From DASRDU01 sp035560235 (GTDB lineage: Bacteria > Acidobacteriota > Blastocatellia > RBC074): a stretch of DNA of 64,000 bases. Below, in pieces: positions 7,406 through 17,436 of this stretch. A model generated the notes under the pieces. The model worked only from the letters and a program-made list of their open reading frames with translations, ran no database searches and had not been told where the DNA came from. Each line of letters begins with the position of its first letter. Position 1 is the stretch's first letter. The stretch covers positions 1-64,000 of the forward strand of contig DATMAG010000086.1 in the NCBI GenBank assembly GCA_035560235.1, in the 5' to 3' direction. The translations under genes and the position numbers were made by a program.

Positions 7406-10400
7406 AAGACGAACTTCAGCGCGAACTGCATCACGCGCGGATCGCCCGCAAGCGTCGAGATGCGGCCCGCCGCGCTGCTTGAAATGTTCCGCTCAGGCAG
7501 TCCGAACTGTGGATGGTTGAAGATATTGAAGACCTCCCAGCGGAACTCCAGGCGGCGTCCTTCGCCGAAGTAGTCGAACGACCGGGCCAGCCCAAGGTCA
7601 AAGTTGGCGTAGCGCGGCCCGCGCAGCGTGTTGCGCCCGCAGGTGCCGAGCCGCGGCTCCACGGCATTGTTTTTGGTCGGATTGGGCGCGGTCGGCGCGA
7701 CATAGGCAGTAGTGTCATACCAGCGGTCTATCGTGCGGTCGCTGTCCGACAGCGTGCCGTCACGCAGGCAGTCAGCAAAGGCGCTGACCAGCCCGCCACC
7801 GCGAGGGCCGCCGATGGCCGTGTCATTCGCTCCCGCCCGAATGGTGAACGGACGGCCCGAGCGAACATTGACCACACCGCTCAGACGCCAGCCGCCGACG
7901 ATGTAGGAGGCCGGGCCTGCAGTCAGCCAGCTCCGCCCCGGCCCGAAGGGCAGTTCATAAACGTAACTGGCCACGAAGCGATGCCGCACATCAAAATCGC
8001 TCGGCCCGCGCCGCTCGCCGAGCAGGTTGAACGGGTTCTGTGTGAAGCTGCCCGTGCCGCCCGCCGCGAGGTGTTCCTGCGATTCATCAATGGATTTCGA
8101 GAAGGTGTAGGCCGTGCGGAACGACAGCCCGCGGCTGAACCGCTTCTCTACGGTCAGTTCGCCGCCGTGATACATCGAGTTGCCGTTGTTCTCGCGGAAC
8201 TCGATCGGCCCCAGGTTCGGGTACGGCAGAAGCGGCGTCGGCGTCCCATTGACCAGAACGTTGGTCACTGTGCCGTTTGAGTTGAAGAACGGCTGATTCA
8301 GATTGCGGAGCGTGGACAGGTGCGTGCCCTTGGTGCCCACATAATCAAGCGTGACCACGACGCTCCCGGGCAGTTCGCGCTGAACGCCCAGGTTCCACTG
8401 GTCAATCGTGCCGTCAACCGAATCCGGATTGACGGCGCGCAGCCGCACCAGCACTACTTTGTTGACGTCGTTCAGGATCGCATTCGGATCGAGCGAGAGA
8501 TTGAAGCCGGTGTTGAGCCGCATGTTGTTGGCCGTCTGGCTGGTGCTGGAAACAGAGACGACATTGTTGACCAGGAACGGCAGATTGAGCGCGAGCTGAT
8601 CCTCGCTCCCGGCGCGCTCGAAGCTCATGTAGAACCGCCCGTAACCGGCCCGGACGACTGTGTTGCCGGTAAGCTGGTAAGCAATGCCGAGGCGCGGCCC
8701 GAAGTTGTTCTTGTCCGGCTCGACCAGTCCTCTGCCGAACTTCGAATTGGCGGGCGTGAACTTCTGGCCCGTCAGCGGATCGAGGTTCGTCATGCGGTCG
8801 CGGCCCTCATAAGGCCAGGTCGCGTAATCGTAGCGCAGGCCCAGATTCAGCGTCAGCTTCGGCGTGATCTTCCAGTCGTCCTGGGCGAACCCGGAAAACA
8901 TCTTCAGGCGCTGATCCACGATGGCGAGGTTGGTCAGCTGTGCGCCCGAAGGATAACCGAGCAGGAAATCGGCCAGACCAATGCCGGTGCGGTTGCCATC
9001 GAAGTTGAATGATCCGCGCAGGCCCGGCACGTCGAGGTAGATGTTGCGCATCGGCCCGCGCACGTCCACGCCGAATTTCATCTGGTGCGCGCCGAAGGAG
9101 AAGCTGAGCGTATCGGTCCACTGAAACTGATTCGTCTTCTGAAATTTGGGCAGGAAGTCCGGTGAGCCGATCCGGTCAAAGCCCGACTGTCCGCCCGGCG
9201 TCTGTGTTCCCCCGCGTGCCGAAATCGAGATGCCAGAAATGCCGCCGCTGTAGATGGGCGAATCCTGCACGCCCTTGATGCCGAAATCGGCCAGCGTGTT
9301 TTTGCCGAACGGATCCTGCGTGGCCGACGAATCGTTGCGTCCCCAGCCGAGGCGAAACTCGTTGACCAGACGCGCGCCGAAGGTGTGATTCCAGCCGATG
9401 GCGGCGGACTGTCCTTTCATGCTGAGCCGCCCGTTGGCCGATGAACCCGTGCCGTCCAGAATCCCGCCGAAGATGCCCGGCAGATAACGAAAGCGATCCG
9501 AACTGGCATAACGAACAAAGAGGTTGTCACGCGAAGAGATCTGCCAGTCGCCCCGCGCCGTGTAACTGTCGGTATCGTCAATGATGCCGGGAGCGCGAAT
9601 GAAATTGAGCTGATTGAGCGCGCCTGATCCCGGAACGACATTCGCCGCAGGCAGAAGGTTGACGATCTTCACCGCCAGCGGGTCCAGACACGCTGCCGGA
9701 ATCTTGTTGTCAATGAATGATCCGTCCGCGTTGAAGGCTGACGGCACTTTGGCGCGGCAGTCGCCGACGCGGTCGAAGAGCTTCGCGTAAGTGACGCGGT
9801 TGGCCGTGCCCGCGGCGGCAGAGAAATCGCCCACGCGCTCGTTCGCCAGCGGCACGTTGCCGAGCCGGGTCACTCCCTTGCGAATGCGCGTCCCTTCGTA
9901 GTTGAAGAAGAAGAAGAGACGCTCTTTGATGATCGGGCCGCCGAGGTTGCCGCCGAACTGATTCTGAATGTGCTGCGGCTTTTTCAACCGGGAGCGGTTA
10001 TTGAAAAAATTGTTGGCGTCGAAGACGCGATTGCGAAGGAACTCATAGGCCGTTCCGTGGAAGGAGTTGGTGCCGCCCTTTGTGGTGACGCTGATGAGCG
10101 AGCCGGGGCTGCGGCCATTTTCCGCCGAATAAGGATTGGTGCTGACCTTGAACTCCTGAATTGAATCCACCGACGGGCGAACGATCTGCGTCGTCAGTTC
10201 CTGCACGTTCTCGGAGATCGAGTTGTTGTCAACGCCATCGAGCACGAAGTTGTTCTGCAGCGAGCGCACCCCGTGAACATTCGCGCCGCCGGTTCGCCCG
10301 TTCGCGGTGCCGCCGCCCTCTTCGGTGTAGCGGTCGGCCTGAACGCCAGGCACAAGCGCAATCAGGTCGTCCCAGTTGCGCGTCGCGAGCGGCAGGTCAG

Positions 10401-10836
10401 AGACCAGGCGGTTTTCGATCACGCCTCCGGTGGTCGCCTCCTGCGTTGTCAGAATCGGCGCGGACGCGGTCACGGTGGTGGTCTCCGTCACGGCTCCGAC
10501 GATCATGGTGAAATCCACGCGCCCCTTCTGGCCGACTTCGAGCACCACATTTTCGCGCACGGATTTCTTGAAGCCCTGCAGTTCGACCGTCAGCGTATAG
10601 GCCCCGACCGGCAGGCTGGGGAACGTGTAATAACCCGATGAATCGGTGGTCGCTGTGTAACTGACACCCGTCGCCTGATTCTTCGCCGTCACATTCGCGC
10701 CCGCGCTCGCTGCGCCCGCCGGGTCAGCAACCAGGCCGGTCAGGCTGGCCGTGTTGACCTGGGCTGAGGCCTGAACCACAAACCCGGCGCACAGGAGCAG
10801 AATGCTGGAAATAAATCGTGTGAACTGCCTTCGCAT
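7402..10836 (-). CDS. Large TonB-dependent outer-membrane receptor (Oar-like, carboxypeptidase-regulatory domain)
   Basis: This 1144-residue protein begins with a signal peptide (cleavage predicted after residue 25, ASA/QVN). A carboxypeptidase-regulatory-like domain follows at about 27-110, then a plug domain (DNNSISENVQ region) and a long beta barrel that ends in an aromatic residue (FALKFVF), as outer-membrane proteins do. I used the ATG at 10836, which has a GGAAGGAGAAACC ribosome-binding site; 50 upstream codons look non-coding. This class is highly expanded in Acidobacteriota. Placement between iolD and iolE suggests uptake of inositol, an inositol conjugate or phytate-like compound. 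That is inference, and no inner-membrane transporter is nearby. Confidence 0.88.
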   Translation of the reverse strand: MRRQFTRFISSILLLCAGFVVQASAQVNTASLTGLVADPAGAASAGANVTAKNQATGVSYTATTDSSGYYTFPSLPVGAYTLTVELQGFKKSVRENVVLEVGQKGRVDFTMIVGAVTETTTVTASAPILTTQEATTGGVIENRLVSDLPLATRNWDDLIALVPGVQADRYTEEGGGTANGRTGGANVHGVRSLQNNFVLDGVDNNSISENVQELTTQIVRPSVDSIQEFKVSTNPYSAENGRSPGSLISVTTKGGTNSFHGTAYEFLRNRVFDANNFFNNRSRLKKPQHIQNQFGGNLGGPIIKERLFFFFNYEGTRIRKGVTRLGNVPLANERVGDFSAAAGTANRVTYAKLFDRVGDCRAKVPSAFNADGSFIDNKIPAACLDPLAVKIVNLLPAANVVPGSGALNQLNFIRAPGIIDDTDSYTARGDWQISSRDNLFVRYASSDRFRYLPGIFGGILDGTGSSANGRLSMKGQSAAIGWNHTFGARLVNEFRLGWGRNDSSATQDPFGKNTLADFGIKGVQDSPIYSGGISGISISARGGTQTPGGQSGFDRIGSPDFLPKFQKTNQFQWTDTLSFSFGAHQMKFGVDVRGPMRNIYLDVPGLRGSFNFDGNRTGIGLADFLLGYPSGAQLTNLAIVDQRLKMFSGFAQDDWKITPKLTLNLGLRYDYATWPYEGRDRMTNLDPLTGQKFTPANSKFGRGLVEPDKNNFGPRLGIAYQLTGNTVVRAGYGRFYMSFERAGSEDQLALNLPFLVNNVVSVSSTSQTANNMRLNTGFNLSLDPNAILNDVNKVVLVRLRAVNPDSVDGTIDQWNLGVQRELPGSVVVTLDYVGTKGTHLSTLRNLNQPFFNSNGTVTNVLVNGTPTPLLPYPNLGPIEFRENNGNSMYHGGELTVEKRFSRGLSFRTAYTFSKSIDESQEHLAAGGTGSFTQNPFNLLGERRGPSDFDVRHRFVASYVYELPFGPGRSWLTAGPASYIVGGWRLSGVVNVRSGRPFTIRAGANDTAIGGPRGGGLVSAFADCLRDGTLSDSDRTIDRWYDTTAYVAPTAPNPTKNNAVEPRLGTCGRNTLRGPRYANFDLGLARSFDYFGEGRRLEFRWEVFNIFNHPQFGLPERNISSSAAGRISTLAGDPRVMQFALKFVF

Positions 10837-11069
10837 GGTTTCTCCTTCCGATGGTAATGATTGATCTCTTTGCTCAGCAGAAATGGGTGCTGCCTGAGCA
10901 GGCATTCTACACAGCCGATGTAAAGGGCCGATCAAATGCCGACACCTTAACATCGAAATAACATCCCAGCGGATATGCGGGAACATTCAAGGTCTGTCCC
11001 GGCTCGGTCGTTATGACAGGAATGGTGCAAATATTTTTCCCGGACGCGGCGTGACTTCCGCGCAGCCGA
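10837..11069. other. Intergenic leader of the receptor gene
   Basis: This 233-base gap separates iolD from the receptor gene. It has no plausible coding frame and no heptamer array. It contains an A/T-richer patch with AAATATTTTTC at about 11029-11038 that could hold a promoter, but I see no operator like the palindrome at 17230. The size of the gap suggests the receptor can be expressed separately from the upstream iol genes. Confidence 0.4.
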
Positions 11070-12932
<1,863 letters not shown>

Positions 12933-12945
12933 ATGAGTTCCTCCG

Positions 12946-13962
12946 TCAGCGAATAATTTCCCTGAACCAGTCATGACCGGGTGTTGCGTCTGCCTCGGGA
13001 GTAAGCGCCTCTTCCGGCGACCAGCCCTGATGAATGATTCCACCAGCAGCACGGGCGACGACAAGCGGATCGTCGCTGCCCGGATAGAGCACGTTGCGTC
13101 CGACCAGCGCGCCGCGCACGTTTGCGCCTGCGGCCAGCCCCGCTGCGATTTCACGCAGCAGCGGCAGCGCGCTCCCCACCGATTCGCCGCCGAGCAGCAG
13201 AATCGGCAGCGTCGTGGACTGCGCGACGATTTCGTAGTTCTCACAGTAAGGCAGCTTCAGCCACAGATAACGACTGCTGTCGCCGAGCGCCGAAGCCACA
13301 CCGGCAATCCGCGCCAGCGCGTCAGATGTTTTGACGACCTTGTATCCCTTCCCGGTTCTGACCACCGGCAGCGGCTCAAGAAACATCGGCAGCTTCACCG
13401 CATTTGTTTCGGTGATCGCCCGCGCGCTCGCTTCAAGCGTTTTCAGCGAAGCCGGTTCGTCATCGCACAGCCGCATCAGAATCTTCGCGCCGTCCAGCTT
13501 CCATTCGGCGCAGGTCGCGGCTGACGGCCCCGTCATTGGATCATCCATCTCCCAGACTGCCCCGGCCAGCCCGCCACGATTGAGGCTCGCAATCAGCAGC
13601 CGGTCATCGAGCAGCGACCGCCCGCCTGCTTCGCGAATCAGGTCGTCGAGCACGAGCAGGTCTTCGATGATGTCCATCGTCGCCATCACACCGTCCACCG
13701 TCTCGCAAAGGAGCACGCGCACGATCCGCGCCAGGTAATCGTGCCGGTCGGCCATCGCAATCGGATTGTCGCCAACGCCCGTCACGCGCCGCGCCGGATG
13801 ATCGGCAGCCAGAATGTTGAGCCTGCCGTCATTCGTGAGCCGCGTCCGCCGCTGCCGATTCACGGCCACGCGCCGTGCCCGCTCAGGCTCATTTACCCGC
13901 GCTTCGGTTACGCGAGCCAGCACGGACGCCGGAAGAAAATCCCTTGAATTGAACCCTGCCAC
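12946..13962 (-). CDS. Stand-alone (beta/alpha)8-barrel aldolase-like protein of the inositol cluster
   Basis: A protein of about 338 residues resembling the Cgl0158/DUF2090 type of class I aldolase-like barrels found in iol operons. Visible features are ADHPARR near the N terminus, DGVMAT, GAVWEMDD, and the barrel strands KILMRL, LPMFLEPL, LWLKLPYCE and ILLLGGES. The expected role is cleavage of 5-dehydro-2-deoxygluconate-6-phosphate, the IolJ step; in many Gram-negatives this domain is instead fused to IolC. I chose the GTG at 13962 because GGAGAG lies just before it; another GTG at 13986 is possible. It sits between iolC and iolD. Confidence 0.72.
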   Translation of the reverse strand: MAGFNSRDFLPASVLARVTEARVNEPERARRVAVNRQRRTRLTNDGRLNILAADHPARRVTGVGDNPIAMADRHDYLARIVRVLLCETVDGVMATMDIIEDLLVLDDLIREAGGRSLLDDRLLIASLNRGGLAGAVWEMDDPMTGPSAATCAEWKLDGAKILMRLCDDEPASLKTLEASARAITETNAVKLPMFLEPLPVVRTGKGYKVVKTSDALARIAGVASALGDSSRYLWLKLPYCENYEIVAQSTTLPILLLGGESVGSALPLLREIAAGLAAGANVRGALVGRNVLYPGSDDPLVVARAAGGIIHQGWSPEEALTPEADATPGHDWFREIIR

Positions 13963-14019
13963 TCTGACTCTCCGCAGAAGTTGCACGAGCAGACTCGACA
14001 GTTTGCTCGTGCTTTCTCT

Positions 14020-15060
14020 TTAGTTCCTGCTTCTGACCTGTTCCTGAAAGCCGCCACGCTCATTGATGAACGCCAGCACTTCTTCTTCGTAAGGCATGAA
14101 GTTGGCGCAGCCGTGCCGGGTCACGACAATCGCGCCGCAGGCGTTGCCCATCCGCGCCGCGCGATGCCAGTCCCAACCCTTCAGGTAACCATAAATAAAC
14201 CCGCTCGCGAACGCATCGCCCGCGCCGAGCGTGTTGTAAACCTCGACCGGAAACGGCCCGGCTTCAATGACCTCGCCGTTGCGCAGATACACGGTCGTCC
14301 GCTCAGCCCCGGCCTTCATCACCAGCGCTTCCGGCCCGGCGCTCAGGACTGACTCGATGGCCTGCGCCACGTCGCCCTGCACGTGCGCGTCTGAAACCTG
14401 CGAATGCGTGACAGCAACAATGGCTTTATCGGTCAGGGCAGCAGCTTTGGTTTCATCCGCCGTGCCGAGGACTATGTCAGCCAGGCGCATCGCGGCGCGC
14501 AGCGTCACGCCGTAAGCGCGCGCGTCGTGCCACTGATCGGGCCTGAAATCCAGATCAAGAATGACTTTCGTGCCAGCAGCCCGCGCCCGTTCCGCAGCGA
14601 AAAGCGTGGCGCTGCGCGACGGCTCGCGGCTCAGCCCGGTGCCGCTGATAAGCAGCACGCGACTGTCAGCAACAGGCGCAGCGATCACGTCATCAATCGT
14701 CAGTTCGATGTCGGCGCAGTTGTCGCGGTAATAGACCAGCGGGAATTTATCAGGAGGTTCAATGCCCAGGATCACGGCGCTCGTCCGGCGTCCCGGCTTG
14801 CGCGGAACGAACTCGGTGACGACGCCTTCCTGATTGAGAAAACTGAGGACGAAATCGCCGACCGGGTCATTGCCCACCGCAGTGAGCACGGCTGAACGCA
14901 GGCCAAGCCGCCGCGTGCCGACGCTGATGTTGGTCGGGCAGCCGCCGACATAGGCGGCGAAGCTTTTGATCTCAGTGAACGGCGCGCCGACCTCGTTGGC
15001 GTAAAGATCAATGCAACTGCGCCCCATCGCCAGAATGTCGTAGCTGCGTGTCATCGTCAT
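14020..15060 (-). CDS. iolC: IolC, 5-dehydro-2-deoxygluconokinase (PfkB family)
   Basis: A PfkB/ribokinase-family sugar kinase of 346 residues. Known role: phosphorylation of 5-dehydro-2-deoxy-D-gluconate before the aldolase step. The first PfkB signature is in the FAAYVGGCPTNISVGTRRLG segment, and the second, with the catalytic Asp, is NTLGAGDAFASGF. The single-domain length shows that the aldolase domain present in some IolC fusions is missing here; that function is probably supplied by the next gene. Heptamers are not seen downstream, but a long hairpin lies upstream at 15143-15223. Confidence 0.88.
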   Translation of the reverse strand: MTMTRSYDILAMGRSCIDLYANEVGAPFTEIKSFAAYVGGCPTNISVGTRRLGLRSAVLTAVGNDPVGDFVLSFLNQEGVVTEFVPRKPGRRTSAVILGIEPPDKFPLVYYRDNCADIELTIDDVIAAPVADSRVLLISGTGLSREPSRSATLFAAERARAAGTKVILDLDFRPDQWHDARAYGVTLRAAMRLADIVLGTADETKAAALTDKAIVAVTHSQVSDAHVQGDVAQAIESVLSAGPEALVMKAGAERTTVYLRNGEVIEAGPFPVEVYNTLGAGDAFASGFIYGYLKGWDWHRAARMGNACGAIVVTRHGCANFMPYEEEVLAFINERGGFQEQVRSRN

Positions 15061-15142
15061 CCTTTCACGATCATGAAAATGCTGACGAACTGTCCAGCCG
15101 GATCAGGGCCTCCGACCTTCGATGAATCAGAGGACATCGGGC

Positions 15143-15223
15143 GACGGTGTTTGGAGTTCCGGCTTCAGCTGGCTGTTTTCGCTGCAGACCAGACCAGCTG
15201 AAGCTGGAACTCCAAACACCGTC
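15143..15223. repeat. Long inverted repeat between iolB and iolC
   Basis: Two 30-base arms (15143-15172 and 15194-15223) are complementary at 29 of 30 positions, with a 21-base loop. The arms contain GAAGCTGGAACTCCAAACACC-type sequence, shortened here to its core. There is no T-run after it, so it is more like a dispersed palindromic element than an intrinsic terminator. It fills most of the 207-base gap, and no gene is seen there. Confidence 0.85.
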
Positions 15224-15267
15224 TCTCCCGGAAAGCGCTATCAGGAATCAGCCCGATATATTTGTGG

Positions 15268-16128
15268 TCAGGCTTCGTTGCTCCTCACCAAAGGCACGCG
15301 CGGGTCTTTGTCCTTCCACGCGGCCCGCACCCACGCATAATCAGGATCGTCCGAAGCGGCCATTGATCGTGCGCTGCCGGCGAGCGCGTTGAGGTAATAG
15401 ACGTTGTAACCGTGCGCCGCCACGACCGGATGATAGCCTTCGGGAACGAGCACCAGTTCGCCGTCGCGCACCGTCAGCGTGGCATCAATTCGCCGGTCAG
15501 GCGTGTAGACTTTCTGAATCGCGTAGCCTTCGGGCCGGTCCACTTTGTAGTAATAAATCTCTTCCAGATCCACTTCGCCCGGCGGGTTATGAACATCGTG
15601 CTTGTGCGGCGGATAGCTCGACCAGTTGCCGCCCGGCGTGTAGACCTCAACCACCAGCAGCCGGTGCGCCGGGAATTCGGGCTTGATGAGGTGATTGATC
15701 TGCCGCGTGGCGTTTGCGCCGCCGCGCACTTCGACTTCAACATCGGCGGGCGTAATCAGCCGGGCCGGATACTGCTCTTCGGCGCGGCAGTAGCAGCAGG
15801 CGACCTCACAATCCGTTTCAGCGGTGACGGTGAATTCAGTCTGAATCGGCAGATAGAGCGCCGTCGGCATTCCACTGAACACGTTTGCACGACTGCCCAG
15901 CCGCGACCACTCTCCGGCTGATGAGCTGACCGAACAGGTGCCGCCCAGGATCACCAGGCCGAGTTCGTTCATCCCGGTCGCGTCCGAAAAACCTTCGCCT
16001 GCGGCCATCCTTCTGACGCGAAAGGTCAGGTATTCGAATCCGACCGATTCAGGGATGAGGGTCATCGTTTCGCCCGAACGACCGGCGAGCGTCGCCGGTC
16101 TGATGAGCAATTCGCTGCTTGTCGGCAT
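15268..16128 (-). CDS. iolB: IolB, 5-deoxy-glucuronate isomerase
   Basis: A 286-residue bicupin. Known role: isomerisation of 5-deoxyglucuronate to 5-dehydro-2-deoxygluconate. The conserved block VVEVYTPGGNWSSYPPHKHD carries metal-ligand His residues, followed by EEIYYYKVD and LVPEGYHPVVAAHGYNVYYLN. I kept the ATG at 16128: it has an AGGGGA site, and its first residues (SELLIRP) match the usual IolB N terminus. This start makes the gene overlap the regulator gene by 67 bases. An internal ATG at 16065, overlapping the regulator stop as ATGA, would avoid the overlap but would delete conserved N-terminal sequence. Confidence 0.88.
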   Translation of the reverse strand: MPTSSELLIRPATLAGRSGETMTLIPESVGFEYLTFRVRRMAAGEGFSDATGMNELGLVILGGTCSVSSSAGEWSRLGSRANVFSGMPTALYLPIQTEFTVTAETDCEVACCYCRAEEQYPARLITPADVEVEVRGGANATRQINHLIKPEFPAHRLLVVEVYTPGGNWSSYPPHKHDVHNPPGEVDLEEIYYYKVDRPEGYAIQKVYTPDRRIDATLTVRDGELVLVPEGYHPVVAAHGYNVYYLNALAGSARSMAASDDPDYAWVRAAWKDKDPRVPLVRSNEA

Positions 16129-17162
16129 AATCTGTCCCCTGCTTTCTGTTTGCGTTCCGGCGGAGCGGTTGATTCGCGCACGACCAGTTCGCCATTCACC
16201 TTGATGCTCGTTCCCGCCTGCTCTCCCGCAAAGATCCTGAGCAGCGTCTCCATCGCGAGCCGCCCCATCTGCCGCTTCGGCTGGCGGATGGTCGTCAGCA
16301 GCGGGCGCATCCAGGAAGCGAAGAAAACATCGTCAAAGCCCACGACGGAAATATCGGCGGGCACTTTCAGGCCGTGTTCGTCAATTGCCCGCAACGCGCC
16401 GAGCGCCGACATATCGTTGTAACAGAAGACCGCCGTCGGCATTTCGTCCAGCGCGAGCAGCTTTGTCATGGCCTGACGGCCGCCTTCGGGTTTGCCGTTG
16501 CCGTGCGCCACCAGTTCGGGCCGGAACGGACAGCCAGCCAGCGCCAGCGCCTGACGGTAACCGGCAAAGCGCTCCGTGTCCGATTGAAAGCCCGCCTGAT
16601 CGCCAATGTAAGCAATGCGCCGATGGCCCAGTTCAAGCAGATGCTGCATGGCCGTGCGACTGGCGGTCACGTTGTCAATCATCACCGAATAAACAAAATC
16701 GCTGTCATCAGGATGCTGATTGTTGATGAGCACAATCGGCGCCATCAACTGACTGAGCACTGGCACATACAGCGCGCCGACGCGGGAGGAAGTGACGATG
16801 ATGCCATCCACCCGCCGCTCGTGGATCGAATGAACAACCTTGAGTTCGCGGTCAGGATCGGCGTTGGAGTTTGCAAGGACGACCGAATAGCCCTGCTCGT
16901 TGGCAGCCTCCTCGATGCCGCCGACGACTTCAGCAATGAACGGGTCGGCAATGGTCGTGACAACCACGCCGATGGTCCTGGTCCTTTTAGTCACCAGGCT
17001 GCGGGCGACCGCGCTCGGACGATAGCCCATCCTGACGGCGATCCGGCGAATCCGCTCGGCTGTCGCCGAATTGACCAGCGGACTGTTACGCAGCGCACGT
17101 GAGACGGTCGGGTGCGAAACCTGCGCGGCCCGCGCTATATCCTTGATCGAGACCTGCCCCAT
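16062..17162 (-). CDS. LacI-family transcriptional regulator of the inositol cluster
   Basis: A 366-residue regulator. The N-terminal helix-turn-helix is VSIKDIARAAQVSHPTVSRAL with the hinge-proximal GYRPSAVARSL. The rest is a periplasmic-binding-protein-like effector domain (IGVVVTTIADPF, GHRRIAYIG, ISVVGFDD). The start at 17162 places the HTH at the N terminus as usual. The last ~22 residues are basic and encoded inside iolB. The gene is first in the inositol run, and a perfect palindrome lies 68 bases before its start. This suggests autoregulation and control of the operon by an inositol intermediate; the effector is inferred from context. Confidence 0.9.
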   Translation of the reverse strand: MGQVSIKDIARAAQVSHPTVSRALRNSPLVNSATAERIRRIAVRMGYRPSAVARSLVTKRTRTIGVVVTTIADPFIAEVVGGIEEAANEQGYSVVLANSNADPDRELKVVHSIHERRVDGIIVTSSRVGALYVPVLSQLMAPIVLINNQHPDDSDFVYSVMIDNVTASRTAMQHLLELGHRRIAYIGDQAGFQSDTERFAGYRQALALAGCPFRPELVAHGNGKPEGGRQAMTKLLALDEMPTAVFCYNDMSALGALRAIDEHGLKVPADISVVGFDDVFFASWMRPLLTTIRQPKRQMGRLAMETLLRIFAGEQAGTSIKVNGELVVRESTAPPERKQKAGDRLCRQAANCSSDRRRSPVVRAKR

Positions 17163-17229
17163 AAAGATCAGCGCCCGTACGGCTTCACGACCAGAAGAGC
17201 TGTCTGCTCGAACCGATCCGGGAAACCGC

Positions 17230-17245
17230 CTGCACACGTGTGCAG
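17230..17245. promoter_or_regulatory. Perfect 16-bp palindrome, probable LacI-type operator
   Basis: CTGCACACGTGTGCAG is a perfect palindrome with the central CG typical of LacI-family operators. It lies 68 bases upstream of the regulator ATG. On the minus strand a TTTACA hexamer sits just before it, so the palindrome would cover the core promoter. No second copy was found in the other iol gaps. The rest of the 17163-17436 gap shows no gene. Confidence 0.65.
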
Positions 17246-17436
17246 AAAAATTGTAAATAAAAGCGGCATCTCTGATGCCCGAATGAAGTCTCTGCTCGTT
17301 ACGTCTTGTGCTGCGCAGCCTACTGCGACGTCGGCTGATTCGTCAAGAGAACTTCCGGGGTTCAGACCGCGGAAACACGCCATCGAACCTGCAGAAGGGG
17401 AAGGAAAATAAAAGACGAGTGAGCTGCGCCCGCAAA

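Noticed and set aside
6641..7573. 310-codon plus-strand frame over iolE and the receptor end
   Set aside because: It crosses iolE, a heptamer array and the receptor C terminus on the opposite strand; a shadow frame.
12933..13244. N-terminal extension of IolD into the aldolase gene
   Set aside because: The 104 extra codons are Arg/Cys-rich and out of frame with the aldolase. The ATG at 12932 has a perfect ribosome-binding site and the normal family start.
16065..16128. Shorter iolB starting at the ATG at 16065 that overlaps the regulator stop
   Set aside because: It would remove the N-terminal strand that matches IolB (SELLIRP), and the upstream ATG has a good AGGGGA site.
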